From NCBI GenBank assembly GCA_031254225.1, contig JAIRUU010000046.1, forward strand, positions 1 through 26,615: a stretch of DNA of 26,615 nt, given 5' to 3'. A model generated the notes under the pieces. It was given only the letters and a program-made list of their open reading frames with translations. It did not search any database and was not told the DNA's origin. Source of the DNA: Candidatus Elusimicrobium euhamitermitis (GTDB lineage: Bacteria; Elusimicrobiota; Elusimicrobia; Elusimicrobiales; Elusimicrobiaceae). Both the position numbers and the translations under genes were made by a program. Positions 1-8,146 of this stretch are shown here, in pieces. Each line of letters starts with the position of its first letter. The first letter of the stretch is position 1.

Positions 1-170
1 CGTACTGAGAAGTTGAGGAGCGCAAGCGACGAAACGGTACGTTAGCCCGAAAAAAATTGAAATTTACCCAAATACCGAAGAAATTTTTCATCAAACAGCC
101 AATGCGAACGCAGGGAGCGAAACAGCAAACGACTGCGAAGCACCCAGCCAAAGGCGTCGTGAAATAATGT
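1..170. other. Non-coding left edge, possible fragment of an inverted-repeat element
   Basis: I see no convincing gene here; the short reading frame that begins at 167 on the plus strand lies antisense to the ABC permease gene and is a shadow. A stretch at about 49-69 (A-run followed by TTGAAATTTACCC) closely resembles the right arm of the second hairpin of the element at 9270-9543 (A-run followed by TGGAAATTTACG). This may be the right half of another member of that repeat family cut off by the window edge. A short CGTAC (1-5) / GTACG (37-41) inverted repeat is also present but too short to weigh. Confidence 0.25.
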
Positions 171-191
171 GTGATTTTTTAGAAAAATCAC
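171..191 (-). terminator. Weak hairpin after the efflux operon
   Basis: A 9-bp perfect inverted repeat (171-179 and 183-191, arm GTGATTTTT) with a 3-nt loop lies 6 bp beyond the stop codon of the last permease gene. It is AT-rich and no clean T-run follows on the minus strand, so it is only a candidate terminator or mRNA 3' end structure. Confidence 0.35.
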
Positions 192-196
192 TCCTC

Positions 197-1306
197 TTAA
201 TTCAATTTAGATTTAAAATTTTTATAGCCGATTACCGCCATGGTTACCGCAACGACAAACAGCATCCCGCTGTACTGCCAAAAAAGCGCCGAATCCCCGC
301 CCTTAAGCATAATATTTCTGAAATTCGTAACGCTGTACATAAGCGGGTTAAGGTAGCACAGCCAATGCGCATAAGCAGGTATATTTTCAACCGGATAAAA
401 AACGCCGGAAAGCAAAATCACTGGCAGCGTATATAAAAAACCGCCCATCATGGCGGACTGCTGGTTTGACGCGAAAGTTGAAATAAACACCGCCGCGGAA
501 AGCGCGGCCAGCGCAAACAAGCACGCCGTCAGAAAAATCTGCCAGATATATCCGCGCACGGGCACGCCGAACGCAAAAACGCCGAGAATAAAAATAAAAC
601 TTACCACCATAAGCCCTATAAAAAAATAAGGTATGGTTTTGCCCAGTATGATTTCAACGGACGTGGCGGGCGAGGAAATTAATTTTTCCATAGTCCCCGC
701 TTCTTTTTCTTTAGCCAGGGCCATGCCGGCCACTAGCATGAGAACTATAAAACTGCTCATGGCCATAAGCGCGGGTATCATAAAATACGGCGTTCTCATA
801 TAATGGTTAAACATAACGCGCGTGTCAATTTGTATTATTCCGCCCTGCGCCGCCGCCGGATATTTTTCCGCCGCGACTTTAAATAAAATACTTTTTATAT
901 AACCGTCCACCTGCTGCGCGCGCACGGCGTTTGTCGCGTTTATAAGAAGCTGGAAAGGCTTGTCGCCGCGTTCCAGCGCGACTTCGGCCCCGACGTCCGG
1001 CATAACCAAAACCGCTTCGGCTTTGCGGCTGATAAGCAGGTCCGCCGGATTTAAAATATTCTGCCCTCCGGCGTCCACGTTTTTAAACCAGCCAGAAGCC
1101 TCGGCGCGGGTTTGTATGCGGCGGGACATTTCTGTGGGTTTACCTACGACGGCAAATTGTATATTTTTAACTTCGCTTGTCAGCGCAAGCCCGAAAAGCA
1201 CGCTCTGCATGACCGGCACAAAGAAGATTGCCATAATCATCTTCGGGTCCCGCGTGATTTGTTTAAATTCTTTTTTTATAAAACCCAGCATTACGCGCCG
1301 TTTCAC
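197..1306 (-). CDS. ABC-2 type transporter permease (YbhR-like)
   Basis: Inner-membrane permease of an ABC-2 type exporter, 369 residues. The layout is typical of the YbhR/YbhS/YhhJ group: a cytoplasmic start with the FIKKEFKQITRDPK segment, a first membrane helix at about 23-43, a large extracytoplasmic domain to about residue 175, then five hydrophobic helices to the C-terminus. It is the last gene of the minus-strand efflux operon. Its GTG start at 1306 shares a GTGA overlap with the stop of the upstream permease, and AAGGA lies about 9 nt before it; an internal ATG five codons later is the alternative start. It presumably pairs with the neighbouring permease to form a heterodimeric membrane unit served by the two ATPases. 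The family is confident; the transported substrate is unknown. Confidence 0.9.
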   Translation of the reverse strand: MKRRVMLGFIKKEFKQITRDPKMIMAIFFVPVMQSVLFGLALTSEVKNIQFAVVGKPTEMSRRIQTRAEASGWFKNVDAGGQNILNPADLLISRKAEAVLVMPDVGAEVALERGDKPFQLLINATNAVRAQQVDGYIKSILFKVAAEKYPAAAQGGIIQIDTRVMFNHYMRTPYFMIPALMAMSSFIVLMLVAGMALAKEKEAGTMEKLISSPATSVEIILGKTIPYFFIGLMVVSFIFILGVFAFGVPVRGYIWQIFLTACLFALAALSAAVFISTFASNQQSAMMGGFLYTLPVILLSGVFYPVENIPAYAHWLCYLNPLMYSVTNFRNIMLKGGDSALFWQYSGMLFVVAVTMAVIGYKNFKSKLN

Positions 1307-2427
1307 GGTTCCACGTCCTTTTTAAATTTTTTAACGCTGAGAAGCACCATTACGCATGAAAATATTGTCAGGCATATAAAAGGCACGGCCAGAGCGGAAA
1401 AACTCGCGTCGCTCAAAAATAAACTTCTGCTTATCGTCAAAAACCAGCGCTGCGGGAAAATGAAAGTAAGTCCGCGGAAAAACGCCGGCATATTCTCAAT
1501 GGGAAAAATAAAGCCTGAAAATACAAAACCCGGCAGCATGCCTATGGCAAAAGCAAACTGTATCGCCGCCGTCTGGGAGCGCGTAATAATTGAAATCAAA
1601 ATGCCCAGCGCGAGCGCGCCGATTATAAAAATAACGCAGGCGGACAGATACAAAATAAAACTGCCGTTAAAAGGTATTTTAAAAACCAAAACCGCCAGAA
1701 TAAAAATTAAAAGTATATTAAAAAAACTTAAGCCGAAATAAGGCGCCAGCTTGCCCGCCACAATTTCATAAGGGCGCACGGGCGTGGAAAGCAAAAGTTC
1801 CATTGACCCGTTTTCCCACTCTTTAGCCACCGTCAGCGCCGTAAGCAAAATTGAAAGCAGCGCAATTATAATTGTGGAAAGCGCCGGCACTATAAACCAG
1901 CGGTTATTAAGTTCGGGGTTAAATAAAAAACGCGTGCGCACCATATCGGCATTAAACCGCGGAGAAGAGCCGAAAATCTTTTCCGCTTCCTGCGATACCG
2001 CCGTCATATAGTTTAAAATTATTCCGGCCCTGGCATTATCCGCGCCGTCTGCCATGAGCTGGACGCGGGCGGGATTTTGAACGTCCCCCGCTCTTATATT
2101 TTTGCCAAAGTTTTTTTGGATTATCATGAGCCCGGGAAATTTATTTTTATATAAATCTTCATCCGCGGCAAGCGGCGAGTGGACCGGCGTCAAATCAAAA
2201 TAACCGCCCGCGCTAAGCATGTAGAGAAAACGGCGGGACTCCGCGCTCTGGTCATTATCGCGCACCGTAATTTTTATATGTTTGTAATCCAGATCAATAA
2301 TAAACCCGAAACAGAACACGAAGACCAAAGGCATGACAAGCGCGACGGCAAGAGTAAACGGGTCTCTTACTATATGTTTATATTCTTTAAGCGCTACGGC
2401 GTAAACGTTTGTTAAAAACTGTTTCAT
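1303..2427 (-). CDS. ABC-2 type transporter permease (YbhS-like)
   Basis: Second inner-membrane permease of the same exporter, 374 residues. It has the same architecture as its downstream partner: a short cytoplasmic N-terminus with KEYKHIVRDPF, first helix at about 24-44, an extracytoplasmic domain, then a block of helices starting near residue 180 (WFIVPALSTIIIALLSILL). The segment KEWENGSMELLLSTPVRP matches the family's cytoplasmic motif (E.GTME.L..TP). It starts 2 bp after the stop of the ATPase gene and overlaps the next permease by 4 bp, so it is translationally linked to both. The two permeases are diverged paralogues, as in the E. coli ybhS-ybhR pair. Substrate unknown; multidrug or toxic-compound export is the inference from context. 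Confidence 0.9.
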   Translation of the reverse strand: MKQFLTNVYAVALKEYKHIVRDPFTLAVALVMPLVFVFCFGFIIDLDYKHIKITVRDNDQSAESRRFLYMLSAGGYFDLTPVHSPLAADEDLYKNKFPGLMIIQKNFGKNIRAGDVQNPARVQLMADGADNARAGIILNYMTAVSQEAEKIFGSSPRFNADMVRTRFLFNPELNNRWFIVPALSTIIIALLSILLTALTVAKEWENGSMELLLSTPVRPYEIVAGKLAPYFGLSFFNILLIFILAVLVFKIPFNGSFILYLSACVIFIIGALALGILISIITRSQTAAIQFAFAIGMLPGFVFSGFIFPIENMPAFFRGLTFIFPQRWFLTISRSLFLSDASFSALAVPFICLTIFSCVMVLLSVKKFKKDVEP

Positions 2428-2429
2428 AA

Positions 2430-3344
2430 TCAGCTCACCAGTTTTAAAAACACGTCTTCCAGCGTCGGCGCGGAAGTTTTGATTTCAAAAATATTTTTAT
2501 TGTCGGCGGAAAAAATTTTAAACCGCCCGTTGTCAATAATTTCCGCGCGCAGACCGGCGCCGTAATTTTCCGCGCGCGCAAAAACGGACGCGTTAATTTC
2601 GGTTTTTATTTTTTCAACCGCGCGGGCGTCTTTAAAAACAAGCTCCGCAAAAGGTTTCGGGAAATTGTTCTCAACCAGCTCTTCCGGCGTGCCCACGGCG
2701 ACTATTTTTCCGGCGGACATCAAAACAATCCTGCCGCAGTAAGAGGCTTCGTCCATGTAATGAGTGGTAACAAACACCGTCGTGCCGCGGCCGGACAGGT
2801 CTTTAATGAGCCCCCAGAAATCAGCCCGCGTCTGGGGCGAAACTCCCGCCGTAGGCTCGTCAAGAAAAACAAGGTCCGGCTCGTGCAGCAGCGTGGCGCA
2901 CAGAGAAACCATTTGTTTGACGCCGCCCGGCAAATCCGCCACAATACTATTTTCGTCAAATTCAAGTTTTATAAAATCCGCTAAAACTTTTATTTTCTTT
3001 TTTATGTCCGCCGCTTTCATATTATAAAGCGCGCCGGCAAATTCCATGTTTTCTTTTATGGTCAAATCTTTATAAAGCGTAAATTTCTGGGACATGTAGC
3101 CTATATGCGGTTTTAACGCGGTAGTGTCCGAAGATACGTCTTTGCCGTCCACAAAAACTTTGCCCGAGGACGGATTGAGCAGCCCGCAGATTGTGCGTAT
3201 CGTCGTGGTTTTGCCCGCGCCGTTGGCGCCCAGGAAGCCGAAAATTTCTCCGCGTTTTACGTCAAAAGAAATGCCGTCCACCGCTTTAAAAGAGCCGAAA
3301 GCGACGGTAAGATTTTCAACGCGTATAATTTCTTTTGAACTCAT
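2430..3344 (-). CDS. ABC transporter ATPase, YbhF C-terminal-half type
   Basis: Cytoplasmic ATPase subunit of the exporter, 304 residues. Visible motifs: Walker A GANGAGKTT at 39-47, Q-loop Gln86, Walker B LVFLDE at 158-163 and switch His195 in TTHYMDEA. The ABC signature reads LPGGV (138-142) instead of LSGG; I recall the second nucleotide-binding domain of fused YbhF-type proteins having LPLG at this place, so the change looks lineage-typical rather than damage. The D-loop is also altered (GVSP rather than GVDP). Residues beyond about 225 form a C-terminal accessory domain. The ATG overlaps the stop of the other ATPase gene (ATGA). I infer that it forms an asymmetric heterodimer with that protein, supplying the intact Walker and His residues of the working ATP site. 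Confidence 0.92.
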   Translation of the reverse strand: MSSKEIIRVENLTVAFGSFKAVDGISFDVKRGEIFGFLGANGAGKTTTIRTICGLLNPSSGKVFVDGKDVSSDTTALKPHIGYMSQKFTLYKDLTIKENMEFAGALYNMKAADIKKKIKVLADFIKLEFDENSIVADLPGGVKQMVSLCATLLHEPDLVFLDEPTAGVSPQTRADFWGLIKDLSGRGTTVFVTTHYMDEASYCGRIVLMSAGKIVAVGTPEELVENNFPKPFAELVFKDARAVEKIKTEINASVFARAENYGAGLRAEIIDNGRFKIFSADNKNIFEIKTSAPTLEDVFLKLVS

Positions 3345-4048
3345 TTTAAAAAAATATCCTCAAATTTTTTGAGTTTAAAATCTTCCATAATTTTATGCGG
3401 CGCGCCGGCGGCTATAAGTCTGCCGGAGTTAAGCACAAAAACGCGGCCGCAGCGCAGAGCTTCGTCCATATAAGACGTGCTCATAACTACGTTCATGCCG
3501 CCTGCGGAAAATCTGTGTATAAGCTCCCAAAGTTCGCGCCGGCTGACGGGGTCTACGCCTATGGTCGGCTCGTCAAGAAATAAAAATTCTGGGTTATTTA
3601 AAAGCACGCACATGAGCCCGAGTTTTTTATACATTCCGCCGGAAAGAGCGCCGGCTTTGCGGGCGCGGAACCGGCCCATGCCCGTGGCCGCAAAAAGTCC
3701 GTCGGAGCGTTTTTTAAAATCCGCGGCGTTAAGCGAATATAAAGCGCGGAAAAACTGCATATGCTCCGCGCAGCTTAAATCAGGATAAAGACTAGGCTCC
3801 TGCGGGAAATAAGCTATAAATTTTTTGGCTTGCGCGGGCGTAAGCTTTTGCCCGCCGGTTTCAAACGCGATTGTCCCGCTCTCAGGCGTCAGCAGATTAG
3901 CCATGCAGCGCAGCAAAGTAGTTTTGCCCGCGCCGTTAGGGCCCACAATGCCGTTTATAACGCCGCCGCCGAACGTCATACTTACGCCGCTTAAAGCCGG
4001 CGTTTTTTTCATGTGTTTGACGACGGCTGTAACGGTAACATTGTTCAT
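3341..4048 (-). CDS. ABC transporter ATPase, YbhF N-terminal-half type
   Basis: Second ATPase subunit of the exporter, 235 residues. Walker A GPNGAGKTT is at 36-44, Q-loop Gln83, a canonical signature LSGGM at 135-139, Walker B LFLDE at 156-160 and D-loop GVDP at 164-167. The switch histidine is replaced by Ser192 (STSYMDEA where STHYMDEA is expected). E. coli-type YbhF fuses two such domains in one chain; here they are two genes joined by an ATGA overlap. The motif losses are complementary to those of the partner (see findings), which supports a heterodimer with one consensus and one degenerate ATP site. Its start overlaps the stop of the adaptor gene by 4 bp. Confidence 0.92.
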   Translation of the reverse strand: MNNVTVTAVVKHMKKTPALSGVSMTFGGGVINGIVGPNGAGKTTLLRCMANLLTPESGTIAFETGGQKLTPAQAKKFIAYFPQEPSLYPDLSCAEHMQFFRALYSLNAADFKKRSDGLFAATGMGRFRARKAGALSGGMYKKLGLMCVLLNNPEFLFLDEPTIGVDPVSRRELWELIHRFSAGGMNVVMSTSYMDEALRCGRVFVLNSGRLIAAGAPHKIMEDFKLKKFEDIFLK

Positions 4049-4770
4049 TTTTGGAGATTAATTTCCAGCGTCATGCCCGGCTTTAAACTGAGCCGCGCGT
4101 CATTTTTGAATTTCGTTTTTATGCCGTAGACAAGACGCGTTCTCTCGCTCCTCGTCTGCACGTTTTTGGGCGTAAACTCCGCCGTGTCGTTAATGACGGA
4201 AATGCGGCCGTCAAAAGCCTGGCCGGTCTCGGGAATAAGACCGGTTAATTTTTCGCCCGTTTTTAAAGAAGCCAGAGTGTCATGCGGGACAAAAACCCAG
4301 ACTTCAACTTCGCTCAAATCAGACACGGTAAAAATTTTTTTGCCAGACTGCGCCAGCTCGCCTTCGCGCATATAACGGTATAAAACTTTTCCGTTAAGCG
4401 GGCTTGTTATTTTACACCAGCTTTGTTTGAGCGCCGCGTCGTCATAATTATATTTCGCGCGGTCATACGCCGCCTGCGAGCCGGCGCTTGTCTTTAACAT
4501 TGTCGCCGCCCGCGTAAATTCTTTTTCGGCAATGCCGGCAAGCTGTTTTATGTCTTTGCAGTCCAGCTCCGCCAAAACCTGGCCCGCGCTTATATCAGAG
4601 CCTTCTTGGGCGTAAAGTTTTACAATCTCTCCGGTTACCCGCGGCGACAAATCAACCTGCACGGCCTCCACCACGCCGCTGTACGCAAAAGGAGTATGAC
4701 GGAAAAACAACAGACTTACCGCCACTAAAATTAAAAGTATAACCGCTATAATGACGACAATTTTTTTCAT
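4045..4770 (-). CDS. HlyD-family periplasmic adaptor (YbhG-like), short
   Basis: Membrane-fusion protein linking the inner-membrane ABC exporter to the TolC-type channel, 241 residues. It has an N-terminal membrane helix (about 4-23), a split lipoyl-like domain (VEAVQVDLSPRVTGEIV ... ITSPLNGKVLYR), a helical hairpin of only about 45 residues (72-116), and a beta-barrel region to the end. YbhG-type adaptors are, from memory, around 330 residues with a longer hairpin, so this one is short. I chose the ATG at 4770, one base after the tolC-like stop, because GGGGA lies just ahead of it within the end of that gene and MKKIVVIIAVILL is a normal start; a TTG 24 bp upstream in the same frame lies inside the channel gene and is less likely. 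Confidence 0.87.
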   Translation of the reverse strand: MKKIVVIIAVILLILVAVSLLFFRHTPFAYSGVVEAVQVDLSPRVTGEIVKLYAQEGSDISAGQVLAELDCKDIKQLAGIAEKEFTRAATMLKTSAGSQAAYDRAKYNYDDAALKQSWCKITSPLNGKVLYRYMREGELAQSGKKIFTVSDLSEVEVWVFVPHDTLASLKTGEKLTGLIPETGQAFDGRISVINDTAEFTPKNVQTRSERTRLVYGIKTKFKNDARLSLKPGMTLEINLQK

Positions 4771-4771
4771 A

Positions 4772-6100
4772 TTATTTCCCCAAACTCGCCACAACGGCGA
4801 GTTTTGTAAGATTTTCTATTTTTAAACCGACAAGATTTATTTTACCCTCGGTAAGTTTATTGTCCGCCGCGTCAACTTCCAAAAACGTAACGTTCCCCGC
4901 TTTGTACGCGCTGTACGTGAGGTCAACGGCGCGTTTGTTGTTTTCAATAATCCGCTCCGCAAGCTTTTTTTCCGTTTTTATGGAATTAAGACGGTCTTTC
5001 GCGCCGTCAAAAATTTTTTTAAGATTATTGTAAACTTGTTCTTTCTGCGCGCTTGCCGCCGCGGCGTAGCGTTTTTGCTCTTCCGCCTTTGACCGCGCGC
5101 GGGAGCCTTCAAACAAAGGCACTACTACGCTGAGCGCGCCCCTGCCCAAAAACACGTCTTCGCGGAGCGGGCCGTTTGGGTATTCCCAGTAAGCCCCCGC
5201 CTTCAGCGCGACCTTGGGCCATAGCGAAGATTTATAGCTTGCCGCCACGCGGTTATAATATTCAATCATCTTGTCCTGCGCCAGAAGTTTGGGGCCCTCG
5301 GCGTCAAAGTTAAAATAATTATAAACGTCAAAATTTTCCAGAGCCGCGTCAACGCTGTCAACGCTCAGCAGAACGGACGCCGGCTCCAGACCGGCCGTGT
5401 TTGCAAGCCTGGCGTCCAGCGGGTAAGACGGATTTACGCCGAAATCGTCAACGGTAAATTCAAACAAATCGCGCAAATCCGCGGCGGTGGCGGCGCGCGC
5501 GGCGTTGATTTGGGAGAGAAGAGAAAGGACCTGCTTGTCAGCCGTGTAAACGTCCAAATCGCTTTTTGCGCCGGCGTTAAACGCGGCTCTTACGTCGGAA
5601 CTCTGGCGGCGCGCCACTTCAAGCTGTCCGGCAAGCAGAAACATATTTTCCAAATCCGCGGTTAATTTGAAATAGGCAAGCCTGACGGAAAGCAAAACGC
5701 TTTTTCTGCCCCAGTCAAGCTGCGCCTGCGCGGCTTCATACGCGCTTTTTGCGCTTTTGCCCGCGTCGGCGCGCGCGCCGTAGTCAAATAAGGTGTAATA
5801 TAAAACAGGACCCAGCGAATAACTCCGGTTATCGCCGAATTTAAAAGTTTCGGGCCCTAAATTTAACTTCGGCACTTCGGTAACATAGGAACCGTTTGCT
5901 TCAAAATTAATCACCGGATAAAGAGAAGAAGAAACATTTTTATAAGTCTGTTCCGCGGCGGCGGCCTGGGCGGAAAGCGTTTTTATATCGGGCGAATTTT
6001 TAAGCGCGGCTTCTTCGCACGCGGCAAGCGTAATAGCGGCCGCGCCGGCACGCAGCGCGCAAAAAAATAAAATAAAACATAAAAAAATACTTTTCTTCAT
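4772..6100 (-). CDS. TolC-family outer-membrane efflux protein
   Basis: Outer-membrane channel component, 442 residues, with a signal peptide (about 1-21, ending AGAAA). Two outer-membrane-efflux repeats are visible: the N-terminal one begins ITLAACEEAALKNSPDIKTL, the family's typical opening, and the second lies at about 255-440 and includes GALSVVVPLFEGSRARSKAEE and the AYKAGNVTFLEVDAADNKL segment characteristic of TolC homologues. AGAGG precedes the ATG by about 5 nt. It directly precedes the HlyD-type adaptor with one base between them, so the operon encodes a complete inner-to-outer-membrane efflux path, unlike the E. coli ybh operon, which uses the separately encoded TolC. Confidence 0.9.
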   Translation of the reverse strand: MKKSIFLCFILFFCALRAGAAAITLAACEEAALKNSPDIKTLSAQAAAAEQTYKNVSSSLYPVINFEANGSYVTEVPKLNLGPETFKFGDNRSYSLGPVLYYTLFDYGARADAGKSAKSAYEAAQAQLDWGRKSVLLSVRLAYFKLTADLENMFLLAGQLEVARRQSSDVRAAFNAGAKSDLDVYTADKQVLSLLSQINAARAATAADLRDLFEFTVDDFGVNPSYPLDARLANTAGLEPASVLLSVDSVDAALENFDVYNYFNFDAEGPKLLAQDKMIEYYNRVAASYKSSLWPKVALKAGAYWEYPNGPLREDVFLGRGALSVVVPLFEGSRARSKAEEQKRYAAAASAQKEQVYNNLKKIFDGAKDRLNSIKTEKKLAERIIENNKRAVDLTYSAYKAGNVTFLEVDAADNKLTEGKINLVGLKIENLTKLAVVASLGK

Positions 6101-6135
6101 GTCTGCCTCTGTCAGCGTAATATGAAATTATTATA

Positions 6136-7404
6136 CTAGAATTTAAGGGAAGCTTTAAAGGAAAACTGCGTAACATTGCCAACGTCAAAATACCGCGGGT
6201 CATACCGGTCTTTGAAACCCTGCCCGGGGTAAAACCTGGCGTAGACCGCGGACAAATCTAAATTTTTAAAAGGAGTAACGGCGAGGCCGGCGTCAATCTC
6301 GCCGCCGATGTCGCGGTTTTTAAGCGTAAAGTCCGCCGTGGAATAAGAGTAAACGTCAAAATTAATTTTTACAAATTTGGCAAAAGCCGGACTTAAGGAA
6401 GCGCCCATATTATAAGCTCTGATATTATCCGCGCTTCCGGCGTAATAACGGCTGAAAGCGCCGGCAACGCCCGCCCTTTGTATAAGATTTGCGCCGGTAA
6501 AAATTGAGCCCAGATAAATATACGGATGAACGCTTTTAAAAGACACTTTGCCTATATCCGTTCCGGAACAGTTCAAATACAAAAAATGCAGTTTATAATA
6601 AACGCCGCGTTTTTCATTTTCCGTATTAAATTTAACAAGCAGCGCGCTGCCGCCGTAACTTTCATTGCTACCGTAAACCATATTGCCGTAATATGTATCC
6701 TGTCCGCCGTTGGCCGCGTAAGAAATATATAAATCGGAACGGCCGTCTATATTCCAGTCAAAATATCCGCCGTAGAGAACAAGCTCTCTTTTGTACATTA
6801 AATATTTGTCGTCTCTGCGGTAATCAAAAATAAAAGGGCTTAAGCTTACGCCGGCGGCCGGCCGGAAAGACAAAACCGCGCCGGCAAGAGTTCTGTCGCC
6901 TTCTGAAAAATTACTCTCCGTCTCTTTGCCGTAAACCGCGTTTATATTAAAATATTTTCCCAGCTCCGCCGCTGCGTAAGCGCCGTCCAGCGCGGAAGAT
7001 ATTGCGCCGTAATAGTCGTCATACAAACCGTAATAAGGCAAAAGCGTATTTTGAGAACCGTAAAAAATACGTCCGGCTTTTAAAGAAACGCCGCCGTACT
7101 TAAATACGGCGGCAAGCTGATTAACGGAAAAATTTGTTTCGCTTACGCTTTCAAAATCAGTTGAAAAATAACGCAGACCGGCGGAAAATATCCCCTCCGC
7201 CCCCAGGCTTTGCGTGAGCATGGCGGAAGAAGATAAAAACAGATAATTGGACGTATTAGTAAAATTGTTTTCCGCGCCTTTGGCCGCAGGCAGCCCATTC
7301 TCAAGAAAAGTAAGAGAAGAAACCCATATTTTATTTTCCCACTCCGCGCCAAACGCGCTGACAGACAAAAACAGCAACAGCGTCCCCAATAATTTACATC
7401 TCAT
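6136..7404 (-). CDS. Predicted outer-membrane beta-barrel protein, first gene of efflux operon
   Basis: Unrecognised protein of 422 residues. It has a signal peptide (about 1-19, LLLFLSVSAFGA), then alternating hydrophobic/polar strands rich in Tyr, Gly, Ser and Asn throughout, and ends in Phe (SFKASLKF), the usual last residue of beta-barrel outer-membrane proteins. A barrel of roughly 18-22 strands would fit the length; that number is an estimate. It sits 35 bp upstream of the TolC-like gene on the same strand and 81 bp after recO, so it probably opens the efflux transcription unit. No clear Shine-Dalgarno sequence precedes the ATG. Its role could be a porin-like partner for the efflux system or an unrelated outer-membrane protein. 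Confidence 0.7.
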   Translation of the reverse strand: MRCKLLGTLLLFLSVSAFGAEWENKIWVSSLTFLENGLPAAKGAENNFTNTSNYLFLSSSAMLTQSLGAEGIFSAGLRYFSTDFESVSETNFSVNQLAAVFKYGGVSLKAGRIFYGSQNTLLPYYGLYDDYYGAISSALDGAYAAAELGKYFNINAVYGKETESNFSEGDRTLAGAVLSFRPAAGVSLSPFIFDYRRDDKYLMYKRELVLYGGYFDWNIDGRSDLYISYAANGGQDTYYGNMVYGSNESYGGSALLVKFNTENEKRGVYYKLHFLYLNCSGTDIGKVSFKSVHPYIYLGSIFTGANLIQRAGVAGAFSRYYAGSADNIRAYNMGASLSPAFAKFVKINFDVYSYSTADFTLKNRDIGGEIDAGLAVTPFKNLDLSAVYARFYPGQGFKDRYDPRYFDVGNVTQFSFKASLKF

Positions 7405-7485
7405 TATTAAATTTTATTTTTTATCAGGTACTTTATATATAGATAAGTTACATTACAATATCATAACTATTTTAGTCTATAACAT

Positions 7486-8124
7486 TCAGACGGCCGCGGC
7501 GGTTTCTCTTAAAGTATTTAACGGCGCGTTAAGATATGTATTTAAAAACCTGCGGCAGATATAAGAGGTTTTATTTAAATCGGCCAGGTCCCGCGCCGAC
7601 GTAAAATTTAATTCCTCATAAGGCGCGTTGTGCATCTTTTCCCAAAACTCCGCGGGTATATTAAGCGCGGGCTTGTCCATGCCGAAACCGGCCAGCGTCA
7701 TCAGACGCAAAATAAAAGCGGGGCTTATAGCGGGAGTCACGGATATTTTTTCAAGCGAACGCAGGGAGTTAAGCAAAAGTTCAAATTTTTCTTCGTTGGG
7801 GGAATTTTCCGGCGTAAGACGAAACATAAGTTCGCAAAAATGCAGCGCGGTTTTTGTTTTGGCCGCGTCAACGCGCAGCGGCGCAAAAACGCTTTCCACT
7901 TTGCCGCCGGTAACGCAGCCCACGGCCGCGCCGTTCCTTATATAAATACGGTACTGGGCGTGGACAAAAGGCTCGCTTAACACTTTTAATTTGCCGGCCG
8001 CTTTATTGACGCTCGGGAAGCGCAGGTTAACGCGGCCGTTAGCGCGGGTATAAAGGCAGGTCATGCGGTCGGCTTCTCTAAAATTCTGGCGTATTAAAAC
8101 AATGCCTTCGTCAGTTATAACCAT
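7486..8124 (-). CDS. recO: DNA repair protein RecO
   Basis: RecO loads RecA on SSB-coated single-stranded DNA with RecR in the RecF recombination pathway. The 212-residue product opens with the typical OB-fold start (VITDEGIVLIRQNFREADRMTCLYTRANGRV) and has the C-terminal helical domain with FILRLMTLAGFGMD, matching the family's conserved 'LR.L...G..P' region. At 212 residues it is slightly shorter than the usual ~240, and the CxxC zinc-binding cysteines present in many RecO proteins are absent. It follows the 200-residue unknown gene by 22 bp on the same strand, so the three genes 9252-7486 may be co-transcribed. Confidence 0.85.
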   Translation of the reverse strand: MVITDEGIVLIRQNFREADRMTCLYTRANGRVNLRFPSVNKAAGKLKVLSEPFVHAQYRIYIRNGAAVGCVTGGKVESVFAPLRVDAAKTKTALHFCELMFRLTPENSPNEEKFELLLNSLRSLEKISVTPAISPAFILRLMTLAGFGMDKPALNIPAEFWEKMHNAPYEELNFTSARDLADLNKTSYICRRFLNTYLNAPLNTLRETAAAV

Positions 8125-8146
8125 GTAATTTCCCGCAAACTATTTT

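Noticed and set aside
1112..1741. 209-residue open frame on the plus strand
   Set aside because: It runs antisense across both ABC permease genes, has no recognisable protein features and no ribosome-binding site; the permease reading on the other strand is unambiguous.
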